6,003 nucleotides of DNA from an uncultured Woeseiaceae bacterium (GCA_947259435.1 CAMYMP010000111.1:1-6003); one strand, 5' to 3'. Numbered from the stretch's first letter, positions 1-5,905 are shown. Numbers and translations are program-made. Notes: generated by a model from the letters alone, not told the origin.

Positions 1-1
1 C

Positions 2-643
2 GCAGATCGCACCCGTGCGGTACAGATGCTCGTGGACGACGGTGTCAGCGTGATCATTGCGGATGACGGCCTGCAGCACTATCGACTCGAACGGGACTAT
101 GAGATTTGCGTAATTGATGGTTTGCGCGGACTTGGCAATCGCCGGCTGCTTCCGGCCGGGCCTCTCAGGGAGACTATCGATCGCCTTGGAAAGGTCGACC
201 AGGTGCTAATCAACGGACGCATGCGTGCACCGACCGATGCGACAACAGTATTCGAGCAGAATGCGCTCGGCTTTCAGCTGGTCGCGCGGGAAGTCTGCCG
301 CCTCAACGGCTCGCTGACGCGACCGATCCAGGGATTCTCCGGTACGACCGTGCATGGAGTCGCCGCGATCGGCAATCCCACGCGATTCTTCGACATGCTG
401 CGGTCACATGGTATTCAGGTCATCGAGCATGCACTGCCTGACCATGCGAAACTCGACATCAAAGACCTGCGGTATGGCGATGCCTTCGAGATACTGATGA
501 CCGAGAAAGATGCCGTTAAACTCCAAGGCACCACTTCGGACAAATACTGGACTGTACCCGTGGACCTCGAAATCGACCCTGTTCTGGCCGGCCCCTGGCT
601 CGAGCAAATAGAGTCCCGCCTGCGCAGCGAGATGGCAGCGTGA
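2..643 (+). CDS. lpxK: Tetraacyldisaccharide 4'-kinase LpxK, C-terminal part (5' end cut by window)
   Basis: LpxK phosphorylates the 4' position of the tetraacyl disaccharide-1-phosphate at the inner face of the cytoplasmic membrane, the step of lipid A synthesis just before Kdo transfer. The open frame runs in from the left edge. 213 codons are visible, and the family is usually about 320-350 residues, so the N-terminal membrane anchor and Walker A loop lie outside the window. Visible family signatures are DDGLQHYRL (from base 62), then IDGLRGLGN and LPAGPLRE, a VLINGR strand, PDH (bases 437-445) and LMTEKDAVKL. The PDH histidine matches the position of the catalytic-dyad His known in LpxK, and the two Asp of DDGLQH match nucleotide/Mg-site residues. 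The gene ends in TGA at 641-643, overlapping the GTG start of kdsB by four bases (GTGA), which suggests translational coupling. Nothing in the visible part looks damaged. Confidence 0.96.
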   Translation, partial: ADRTRAVQMLVDDGVSVIIADDGLQHYRLERDYEICVIDGLRGLGNRRLLPAGPLRETIDRLGKVDQVLINGRMRAPTDATTVFEQNALGFQLVAREVCRLNGSLTRPIQGFSGTTVHGVAAIGNPTRFFDMLRSHGIQVIEHALPDHAKLDIKDLRYGDAFEILMTEKDAVKLQGTTSDKYWTVPVDLEIDPVLAGPWLEQIESRLRSEMAA

Positions 644-1257
644 GCAGTTTCGTCGTCGTCATTCCGTCGCGCTACGCTTCGACCCGGTTGCCCGGTAAAC
701 CGCTGCGTGAGATCAACAGCAAGCCGATGCTAGAGCACGTATTCGACCGCGGTACAGAAAGTGGGGCAAGCGAGGTCGTCATTGCCACCGACGATAAGCG
801 TATCGCGGCAGTCGCTGAAGGATTTGGTGCGCGCGTTTGCATGACCAGTGATCAACACAGGTCAGGCACCGAAAGAATCGCCGAAGTCTGCGACCTGATG
901 GGCTGGGATGACGATGCGATCGTCGTCAATTTGCAGGGTGACGAGCCCACAATGCCCGCTGCTCTGATCGACCAGTGTGCAGCTCTTCATGCGCGGGAAA
1001 AAGAGCAGCAGGCCGATGCGCAGCATGCTGCCCTGCAGCATCATGGAATCTACGCGTATCGCTGTGGCGTTCTGCGACGTCTCGTCGCAGCCGAGCCGTC
1101 GCAACTCGAGGTATGCGAGCAGCTCGAGCAGCTGCGGGCGCTGTCACTTGGTATGACAATCCGGGTGGCGGTTCCGTCCGAAAGGCCGGGCGCCGGCGTC
1201 GATACGGAACAGGATCTGGAAGCCGCCGCCGCGACGCTCGCGAAGCAGGCACAATAG
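640..1257 (+). CDS. kdsB: 3-deoxy-manno-octulosonate cytidylyltransferase KdsB, internally shortened
   Basis: KdsB makes CMP-Kdo from CTP and Kdo in the cytoplasm, the activated sugar for the lipopolysaccharide inner core. The GTG start at 640 overlaps the lpxK stop. Signatures seen: the nucleotide-binding loop RYASTRLPGKPL (residues 11-22), SGTER (75-79), VNLQGDEP (96-103, the Asp normally binding Mg), HHGIYAYR (134-141), LEQLR (162-166) and GAGVDTEQDL (184-193, second metal Asp). The protein has 205 residues against about 245-255 in the family. The loss is internal: D101 of QGDEP and H134 of HHGIYAYR are 33 residues apart, against about 80 in E. coli KdsB as I recall it. The missing block normally carries the NPN-VKVV and ALYFSR-IP motifs; here only a polar stretch (residues 117-133) links the halves. 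The frame stays open, so this is an in-frame shortening. Family assignment is firm; enzymatic activity is doubtful. No ycaR-like gene lies between lpxK and kdsB. Confidence 0.93.
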   Translation: MSSFVVVIPSRYASTRLPGKPLREINSKPMLEHVFDRGTESGASEVVIATDDKRIAAVAEGFGARVCMTSDQHRSGTERIAEVCDLMGWDDDAIVVNLQGDEPTMPAALIDQCAALHAREKEQQADAQHAALQHHGIYAYRCGVLRRLVAAEPSQLEVCEQLEQLRALSLGMTIRVAVPSERPGAGVDTEQDLEAAAATLAKQAQ

Positions 1258-1293
1258 ACGCTGAACCGATTCGTGGCTGCAGGGTCGAAAACT

Positions 1294-1321
1294 TTGGTTC
1301 TGCGGTACTTCGGGATATAGT
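1294..1321 (+). promoter_or_regulatory. Possible sigma70-type promoter before the small exported-protein gene
   Basis: TTGGTT (1294-1299) and TATAGT (1316-1321) are separated by 16 bases; the -10 matches the consensus at five of six positions, the -35 at three of six. It lies in the 71-base gap after kdsB and would separate the metal locus from the lipid A genes. The predicted transcript start would fall almost on the ATG at 1329, giving a leaderless or nearly leaderless mRNA, which fits the lack of a clear ribosome binding site. A 10-base perfect palindrome, GCGCATGCGC (1325-1334), straddles the start codon and could be an operator or chance. Weak evidence. Confidence 0.22.
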
Positions 1322-1328
1322 TTCGCGC

Positions 1329-1625
1329 ATGCGCAAGCATTCTGGAAACACATGGCGTGTTGTCAACGCAGTCTTGATCGTGCTGCTGATCACGGCGCAG
1401 ACCAGTGCAATTTCGCATACCTACAAACATGAGTTCGGTACGCCTCAAGATGCAAGCTGTGCATCTTGTGTGACGTCCAGTCAACTGTCTGCCGCCTGCA
1501 TTGATAGTGGTGTCATGCAGGAGATCAAGCCACTGATCTTGCGTCACGACGTTGGCAGTTGCCTGCCGGGCAGTGTTGTATGCGCGCTGACGGTCCGGCA
1601 GCGCGGTCCGCCGAAATCACTCTGA
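1329..1625 (+). CDS. Small exported or membrane-anchored Cys/His protein of the metal locus (98 aa)
   Basis: I do not recognise a named family with certainty. The protein starts with a basic segment and a hydrophobic stretch (about residues 10-28, VVNAVLIVLLITAQTSA), which reads as a signal peptide or anchor with possible cleavage near residue 27. Directly after it comes HTYKH (30-34), then CASC (44-47), further Cys at 57, 78 and 85, and a short basic C-terminus. An H-x3-H followed by C-x2-C just outside the membrane resembles small DUF2946-like exported proteins often found beside metal-transport genes; this is recall, not a search. It lies 115 bases before the outer-membrane protein gene and in the same orientation, so a role in binding or sensing metal in the periplasm is a reasonable inference. 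The frame stays open far upstream inside kdsB, but 1329 is the only sensible start because the hydrophobic segment follows it. No clear Shine-Dalgarno is seen. Confidence 0.68.
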   Translation: MRKHSGNTWRVVNAVLIVLLITAQTSAISHTYKHEFGTPQDASCASCVTSSQLSAACIDSGVMQEIKPLILRHDVGSCLPGSVVCALTVRQRGPPKSL

Positions 1626-1635
1626 GTTCTTCCTG

Positions 1636-1689
1636 AACGACAATGTAACGGACGGAACCAATTGCGCAGGTTAGAGACCTGTTGTCGTT
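1636..1689. repeat. Inverted repeat AACGACAA / TTGTCGTT in the gap before the outer-membrane gene
   Basis: AACGACAA at 1636-1643 is the exact reverse complement of TTGTCGTT at 1682-1689, with 38 bases between. The 115-base gap (1626-1740) also carries TTCCTGA twice (1630-1636 and 1689-1695), adjoining each arm. The spacing is long for a terminator and there is no T tract. It could be a pair of operator half-sites or chance. I see no convincing -35/-10 pair and no Zur-like GTTATA-N-TATAAC palindrome in this gap. Confidence 0.2.
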
Positions 1690-1740
1690 TCCTGACAGCC
1701 AGCATGTGTAGCGTGCAGGCAGTAAACAGAGTGAATCAAA

Positions 1741-3066
1741 ATGAAAATCAAGTCAGTAATCGCCTTACTCATCATTGCCGGTGGTTATTCTCCGGCGCTG
1801 TATGCTGATGACCTCGCAGCCGAAGTGGACGAGCTTCGGGCGCTGCTCGATCAGACTCGGCAGAATTACGAAAAGCGTATCAGCGATCTGGAAGCCAGGC
1901 TCGCGCGTACTGAGCAATTGGCGAGCGGCGCAAAACGCGACGCAAGTGAAGCATTCGAGATCGCTGAACAGACCGCGATCGACCAGACGTCCGGAGCGGC
2001 AGCAGCGAATACCTTCAACCCCTCGGTTGGCGCGGTGCTTTACGGGCGCTATGCGAGTGTCGATCAGACATGGGAAGAAATTCCGGGCTTTTTGCCGGCG
2101 GGCGAGATTGGCACAGGCGAGTCAGGCTTTAGCCTTGGCGAAGCAGAAGTAAATCTGAAAGCGAATGTCGATAACAGGTTTTTCGGCAATCTAACGTTTG
2201 CGCTGGCCGACGAGGGCGGCGAAGTGGAAGTCGAACTCGAGGAAGCCTGGTTGCAAACAACCGGGCTGCCGTCAGGGTTAAGCGCGACGGGTGGTCGCTT
2301 CTTATCCGCAGCCGGTTATCTGAACCAGGTTCATCGGCACACCGATGACTTCGCGGACCGGCCGTTACCCTATCAGGCATTTTTTGGCGGGCAGTATCGC
2401 GTTGATGGTGTTCAAGTCCGGTGGATCGCGCCAACGCCACTGCTGCTCGAACTCGGCAGTGAGCTTAACTGGGGCAGTAGTTTTCCGGCAACCAGCAATG
2501 CCGAATCCTCCCCGGGCGCGCATACGCTGTTCGCAAAAATCGGTGGTGATGTTGGCGCCAGCAACAGTTGGCAAGCAGGTCTCGCATGGTTAAGTGCTGA
2601 TGTGATCGAGAGTGGCGAAACGGCGACGTTTAGCGGCGACAGCAATCTGGCTATTCTTGACTTTGTCTGGAAATGGGCACCGAATGGAAATTCGGCGACG
2701 AGGAACTTCAAATTACAGGGAGAGTATTTCAGGCGGGATGAGACCGGCATCTTCGATGGCATAGCTTATGACGGCGATCAGACGGGGTGGTATCTGCAGA
2801 GCGTATGGCAGTTTGCGCCGCGATGGCGCGTCGGACTGCGGCATGACGCCGTAGACACGGATAACGGGCCGTTGCTCGCCGGCACCGAGCTGGAGGATCC
2901 TGGACGCCGTTCGAGCCGTGACAGCCTGATGCTTGACTGGTCACCAAGCGAGTTCAGCCGTCTGCGCCTGCAATACACCAACGACCATGTGCTTAGCGCG
3001 AGCGATCAGCAATGGTTCCTGCAGTACATCATGAGCATCGGCGCCCACGGCGCCCACGCATTCTAG
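1741..3066 (+). CDS. Outer-membrane beta-barrel (porin-like) protein of the metal-uptake locus
   Basis: 441 residues. Residues 1-22 form a Sec signal peptide (basic MKIK, hydrophobic core, ALYA cleavage site). Residues 25 to about 65 are a heptad-rich charged segment (VDELRALLDQ, RISDLEARLA), a likely periplasmic coiled coil as in some trimeric porins. The rest has alternating hydrophobic/polar, Gly- and aromatic-rich strands typical of a barrel, e.g. VGAVLYGRYAS, RVDGVQVRWIAP and WRVGLRHDAV. The chain ends in Phe, the usual signal for outer-membrane assembly. There is no TonB box or plug domain and it is too short for a TonB-dependent receptor. His clusters occur at HRHTDDF (198-204) and in the tail GAHGAHAF (434-441). 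The znuA-like gene begins 11 bases after its stop, so it probably serves as the outer-membrane entry for the same metal; similar proteins near zinc ABC genes have been called zinc-regulated outer-membrane proteins. Barrel assignment is strong; metal specificity is inferred from context. The ribosome binding site (AGAG) is weak. Confidence 0.82.
   Translation: MKIKSVIALLIIAGGYSPALYADDLAAEVDELRALLDQTRQNYEKRISDLEARLARTEQLASGAKRDASEAFEIAEQTAIDQTSGAAAANTFNPSVGAVLYGRYASVDQTWEEIPGFLPAGEIGTGESGFSLGEAEVNLKANVDNRFFGNLTFALADEGGEVEVELEEAWLQTTGLPSGLSATGGRFLSAAGYLNQVHRHTDDFADRPLPYQAFFGGQYRVDGVQVRWIAPTPLLLELGSELNWGSSFPATSNAESSPGAHTLFAKIGGDVGASNSWQAGLAWLSADVIESGETATFSGDSNLAILDFVWKWAPNGNSATRNFKLQGEYFRRDETGIFDGIAYDGDQTGWYLQSVWQFAPRWRVGLRHDAVDTDNGPLLAGTELEDPGRRSSRDSLMLDWSPSEFSRLRLQYTNDHVLSASDQQWFLQYIMSIGAHGAHAF
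3040..3057 (+). repeat. Tandem 9-base repeat encoding GAH-GAH
   Basis: GGCGCCCAC occurs twice with no gap (3040-3048 and 3049-3057), in frame, giving Gly-Ala-His twice just before the final Ala-Phe of the outer-membrane protein. It looks like a small duplication that created or extended a histidine tail. Confidence 0.85.
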
Positions 3067-3070
3067 GAGG
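3065..3070 (+). promoter_or_regulatory. Strong Shine-Dalgarno (AGGAGG) deciding the znuA-like start
   Basis: AGGAGG overlaps the TAG stop (3064-3066) of the outer-membrane gene and sits seven bases before GTG at 3078. It supports 3078 rather than the upstream in-frame ATG at 3012, which would lie inside the preceding gene and put 22 Arg/His-rich residues before the signal peptide. The overlap with the stop codon suggests coupled translation. Confidence 0.8.
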
Positions 3071-3077
3071 CGTTGTA

Positions 3078-3971
3078 GTGAAAATCATCGCCGCCCTGGT
3101 TCCACTCCTGCTCATGCCACTGTCGGCGACTGCCGTCGAAGTATTCGCTTGTGAGCCGGAATGGGCTTCGCTGGTTCAGGAACTGGCCGGCGATAAGGCG
3201 ACGATAGCGGTCGCAACCAGCGCGTTTCAGGATCCGCATCGCCTGCAGGCTAAACCGAGTCTGATTGCGGCCGTTCGCTCGGCGGACATGGTGATATGCA
3301 CGGGTGCCGACCTGGAGATCGGTTGGCTGCCGCTGTTGCTGCGGCGTGCCGGCAATCCGGGCATACAGCCAGGCAATCCGGGCAATTTCATGGCGGCCGA
3401 CTATGTTCGAAAGCTCGAGATACCGAAGCTCGTCGATCGGTCGCAGGGGGATATCCATCCGCAGGGTAACCCGCACGTTCATCTTGATCCGAGAAACATC
3501 CGCCGAATCAGCGTTGCTCTGGCACAGCGGTTGATTGATTTGGATCCCGCGAACGCGGCGTACTATGAGACACGGCAGGCTGATTTTCAACATCGGTGGA
3601 ATCAGGCCATCGATGCATGGGAGCAGCGAGCAGGACCGCTTGCCGGGCTTCGCCTTGTTTCCAATCATCGCAGTTTCAGCTACTTCGCCGCCTGGCTCGA
3701 CATCGACATCGTTGCAACGCTCGAACCGAAACCGGGTATACCCGCCAGCGGAGCCTACCTTGCTGCGCTGCTCGAACAGCTATCGCCGAATCCACCTGCC
3801 GCTATCATTCGCACACCGTATGTGAACGAGAAACCATCACGATGGTTGTCGTCACGACTCGAGATTCCAGAAATAAAGCTCCCGTATACAGTGAACGGTG
3901 CAGACAAAGTAACCGACCTGTATTCCTTGTTCGACGAATCGATCACCATGCTGCTGGAACTGGCTCGGTGA
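3078..3971 (+). CDS. znuA: Periplasmic metal (zinc)-binding protein of an ABC transporter, ZnuA-like
   Basis: 297 residues from the GTG at 3078, with a signal peptide at about 1-19 (hydrophobic core, SATA cleavage site). It belongs to the cluster A-I metal-binding family (ZnuA/TroA type), which captures Zn or Mn in the periplasm and delivers it to an ABC-3 permease. Likely metal ligands: H54 in QDPHRLQAKPS, H133/H135 in GNPHVHLDPRN, and H197 in VSNHRSFSYF; a C-terminal Asp (D280 or D286 in VTDLYSLFDES) may be a fourth. The VATLEPKPGIPAS stretch after H197 is typical of the zinc-type branch. Three His favour Zn over Mn, where a Glu replaces the third His. The long His/Asp-rich loop of E. coli ZnuA is absent; only IHPQGNPHVH is left. 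The single mature Cys is at 25 besides C74. The stop overlaps the permease start by GTGA. Family is certain; zinc is inferred. Confidence 0.9.
   Translation: MKIIAALVPLLLMPLSATAVEVFACEPEWASLVQELAGDKATIAVATSAFQDPHRLQAKPSLIAAVRSADMVICTGADLEIGWLPLLLRRAGNPGIQPGNPGNFMAADYVRKLEIPKLVDRSQGDIHPQGNPHVHLDPRNIRRISVALAQRLIDLDPANAAYYETRQADFQHRWNQAIDAWEQRAGPLAGLRLVSNHRSFSYFAAWLDIDIVATLEPKPGIPASGAYLAALLEQLSPNPPAAIIRTPYVNEKPSRWLSSRLEIPEIKLPYTVNGADKVTDLYSLFDESITMLLELAR
3351..3384 (+). repeat. 13-base direct repeat with 21-base period inside the znuA-like gene
   Basis: GGCAATCCGGGCA occurs at 3351-3363 and 3372-3384, in frame, encoding the two GNPG units of GNPGIQPGNPGNF (residues 92-104). Related binding proteins have a similar NP-IQPG-PG stretch here, so this is probably a family loop whose codons happen to match rather than a mobile repeat. 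Confidence 0.6.
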
Positions 3972-4732
3972 CGGTTTCGGAACTGAATATTATCGTTCCG
4001 GCGTTTTTTGCCAGTCTGCTGGTATTGAGTACCCACGTGCCTCTCGGCACTGAGGTGTTGCGTCGCGGCATAATTTTTATTGATCTGGCTATTGCACAGG
4101 TCGCCGGCCTGGGCGTAATTGCTGCAGATGCTATGGGATGGGAAGCAGAAGGCTGGATGGTACAAATCTCAGCGATCAGTGCCGCACTCGCGGCCGCCTT
4201 CATTCTGCATCAGACGGACAAACGCTTTCCGGAAATTCAGGAGGCTCTGATTGGTGTGGCCTTTGTGCTGGCTGCCACCATCGGAATCCTCTTGCTGGCC
4301 GGAAATCCGCACGGCGGCGAACATTTAAAGGAACTGCTCGTAGGTCAGGTGCTGTGGGTCAACGATGAGCAGTTGATAACTGCCGGGATTGCAACTGCGT
4401 CGATACTGATTGCCTGGTACTGGATTCGCAATCATCTTGGTGGATTCGGCTTTTACGGAATCTTTGCATTCGCGGTCACGGTATCTGTGCAGCTGGTGGG
4501 CATATACATGGTCTTTGCATCTCTGATCATCCCCGCGCTCGCGACGAGGCGTATAGAGCGTCGAGGATTGCGAATCGCAAGCGGTTATGCCGTTGGTATC
4601 GCTGGCTGCCTGATTGGCCTCATGCTGACACTGCGCGCCGACCTGCCGGCCGGTGCGGTAATGGTCATGTGCATGGCCGCCGTGGCACTGGTCTTTGCCA
4701 TAGTGCTCAAACGACTTTTATTAAGGCCGTGA
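3968..4732 (+). CDS. znuB: Inner-membrane permease of a metal (zinc) ABC transporter, ZnuB-like
   Basis: 254 residues of the ABC-3 permease family, which forms the membrane channel for Zn/Mn delivered by the ZnuA-type protein. About eight hydrophobic segments are visible, roughly at 7-24, 33-53, 63-81, 90-111, 134-151, 161-192 (probably two), 203-221 and 227-247. Family motifs: THVPLGTEVLRRGIIFIDLA (22-41) near the N-terminus and QEALIGVAFV through LLVGQVLWV (91-121), the segment expected to contact the ATPase. GTG at 3968 is chosen because it overlaps the preceding stop (GTGA) and puts the first membrane helix at the N-terminus. The frame is open as far back as 3596, but that extension lies inside the znuA-like gene and is Arg/Ser-rich non-protein-like. 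Length is at the short end of normal. No ATP-binding (ZnuC) gene precedes or follows it. The symbol reflects family and context; manganese cannot be fully excluded. Confidence 0.88.
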   Translation: MTVSELNIIVPAFFASLLVLSTHVPLGTEVLRRGIIFIDLAIAQVAGLGVIAADAMGWEAEGWMVQISAISAALAAAFILHQTDKRFPEIQEALIGVAFVLAATIGILLLAGNPHGGEHLKELLVGQVLWVNDEQLITAGIATASILIAWYWIRNHLGGFGFYGIFAFAVTVSVQLVGIYMVFASLIIPALATRRIERRGLRIASGYAVGIAGCLIGLMLTLRADLPAGAVMVMCMAAVALVFAIVLKRLLLRP

Positions 4733-4762
4733 CTCTCGGTTACCTCGTATAACAATTCGGGT

Positions 4763-4787
4763 CATGTCACGTATAAACAAAGACATG
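4763..4787. repeat. Inverted repeat CATGTC / GACATG before the CotH-like gene
   Basis: CATGTC (4763-4768) and GACATG (4782-4787) are exact reverse complements 13 bases apart, in the 81-base AT-richer gap between the permease and the next gene. TATAAA (4772-4777) sits in the spacer and could be a -10, but I see no good -35 at the right distance. It could be a regulator site over a promoter, or chance. The same gap has GTATAAC at 4747-4753, which resembles half of a Zur site but has no matching other half. Confidence 0.25.
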
Positions 4788-4813
4788 CAATCATTTATAG
4801 GCGGTATTGGCTT

Positions 4814-5905
4814 GTGAGAATCGGATTGTTCCGCACTGTGCTGATCGCACTTACATCCACTGGAATCGCGGACGCCGCCGAGCCACATCCGATATTTCAA
4901 ACGGAAGAAGTGCTCAAGGCCGTCTTGACGGCGCCAATTACTCAGGCGTATGCGCAGAGGCATCAGGACGTGCGTCTCTACCTGCCCGGTCAGTGGACAT
5001 ACGTCGGCGTCGATGGTGAGACAAGGCGGCTGGATGTGTCCATACGCACGCGCGGGCACTTTCGCCGCGAGTATTGTCAATTTCCGCCGCTGCAGCTGAA
5101 TTTCAAGAAGAAACAGGTCAGGGGCACTTTGTTTGCCGGCCAGAACAAACTCAAGGTGGTTGCGCCGTGCAAGGACAAAGAAAAATACCGGCAGTATGTC
5201 GTGCTCGAGTACCTGGCCTACAAAGCGGTTGAAATAATAACCGAACACAGCTTCAAGACGCGATTGATGCGGCTCAGCTATGTCGACAGCGACGAGAAGC
5301 TGGACTCGTGGACAGACCTGGTTTTCGTCATTGAGGATGACGCCGATCTGGCGGAACGTCTTGGTCTCGAGAGGCTATATTTGCCATCGGTCGGGTATAC
5401 CGAGCTAGACCATCCGAAAACGGCATTGGTGCAGCTGGCGCAATTCCTGATTGCGAACAACGATTACTCGGTGCTGCAGGGGTCGCGCAATCAGGATTGC
5501 TGTCACAACGTACAAGTTCTGGGACTTGCCGATTCGATGACCGGACGTATTCCGGTACCCTTTGATTTCGATATGTCAGGTCTGGTCAACGCAGAATACG
5601 CGGCGCCGCCGCGTCAGGTCCCCGTCAGAGACGTGCGCGATCGCTATTTCAATGGGCTTTGTCAACCGCGTGAGATTCTCGACGATGCCATAGCGCACGT
5701 GCGGTCCAAGCGTGAAGAGATAATTGCATTATTCGAGAATTCGGCAGAACTCGACGCAGGTAACAAAGCGAAGTCATTGAAGTACGTTGATGAATTCTTT
5801 GCAATACTGGTTGACCCGCGGCGCGTCGAGCGCGAGATTATTGCGCCTTGCCGTGGCGAGAAGCTGATGAAGCGGATGCTCGAATTGTCTAGAGATTCGA
5901 CCTAG
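4814..5905 (+). CDS. Exported protein, putative divergent CotH-like (atypical kinase fold) protein
   Basis: 363 residues from GTG at 4814, with AGGCGG at 4799-4804 as a plausible ribosome binding site; no other start codon is in frame nearby. Residues 1-21 look like a signal peptide with an ADA cleavage site. Then come an N-terminal part with RTRGHFRREYCQFPPL (78-93) and LNFKKKQVRGT (95-105), a KLKVVAPC strand (112-119), LEYLAYK (131-137), VIEDDADLAERLGL (172-185), NNDYSV (215-220), HN (231-232) and IPVPFDFDMSGLVNAEYA (246-263). The order RG..., N-x-D, H-N, then DFD resembles CotH-type kinases, where an N-x-DR motif, an NYY motif and a W-D-x-D motif supply catalytic and metal residues. Here the Arg after D217 is Tyr and the Trp is Phe, so the match is partial. 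Mature Cys at 88, 119, 229, 230, 283 and 346 could form disulfides. It lies 81 bases after the permease; a shared function with the metal locus is not shown. The gene is certainly real; its function is tentative. Confidence 0.85.
   Translation: MRIGLFRTVLIALTSTGIADAAEPHPIFQTEEVLKAVLTAPITQAYAQRHQDVRLYLPGQWTYVGVDGETRRLDVSIRTRGHFRREYCQFPPLQLNFKKKQVRGTLFAGQNKLKVVAPCKDKEKYRQYVVLEYLAYKAVEIITEHSFKTRLMRLSYVDSDEKLDSWTDLVFVIEDDADLAERLGLERLYLPSVGYTELDHPKTALVQLAQFLIANNDYSVLQGSRNQDCCHNVQVLGLADSMTGRIPVPFDFDMSGLVNAEYAAPPRQVPVRDVRDRYFNGLCQPREILDDAIAHVRSKREEIIALFENSAELDAGNKAKSLKYVDEFFAILVDPRRVEREIIAPCRGEKLMKRMLELSRDST

Noticed and set aside
975..1328. In-frame extension of the small Cys/His protein back to 975
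   Set aside because: It lies inside kdsB in another frame and encodes an Arg/Ala-rich stretch; the hydrophobic export segment begins right after the ATG at 1329.
926..1547. Long minus-strand frames opposite kdsB and the small gene (up to 165 codons)
   Set aside because: Arg/Ser/Thr-rich shadows of the well-conserved kdsB frame; no recognisable motifs.
3012..3077. Start of the znuA-like gene at the upstream ATG 3012
   Set aside because: This would overlap the outer-membrane gene and add 22 Arg/His-rich residues before a normal signal peptide; the AGGAGG before GTG 3078 decides the start.
3063..3668. 201-codon minus-strand frame opposite the znuA-like gene
   Set aside because: Shadow of a gene with clear ZnuA motifs; the composition is unlike a protein and there is no ribosome binding site or operon logic.
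3596..3967. 378-residue version of the permease starting inside the znuA-like gene
   Set aside because: The extra part is Arg/Ser/Thr-rich with no membrane helix; the GTGA overlap at 3968 gives a normal family length.
4740..4755. Possible Zur box (GTTA...GTATAAC) before the CotH-like gene
   Set aside because: Only the outer four bases pair and the spacing differs from the known GTTATA-N-TATAAC palindrome; no similar site lies before the small gene or the outer-membrane gene.
4721..5248. 175-codon minus-strand frame covering the permease-CotH gap
   Set aside because: It lies mostly opposite a real gene that has a signal peptide and coherent motifs; no recognisable family.
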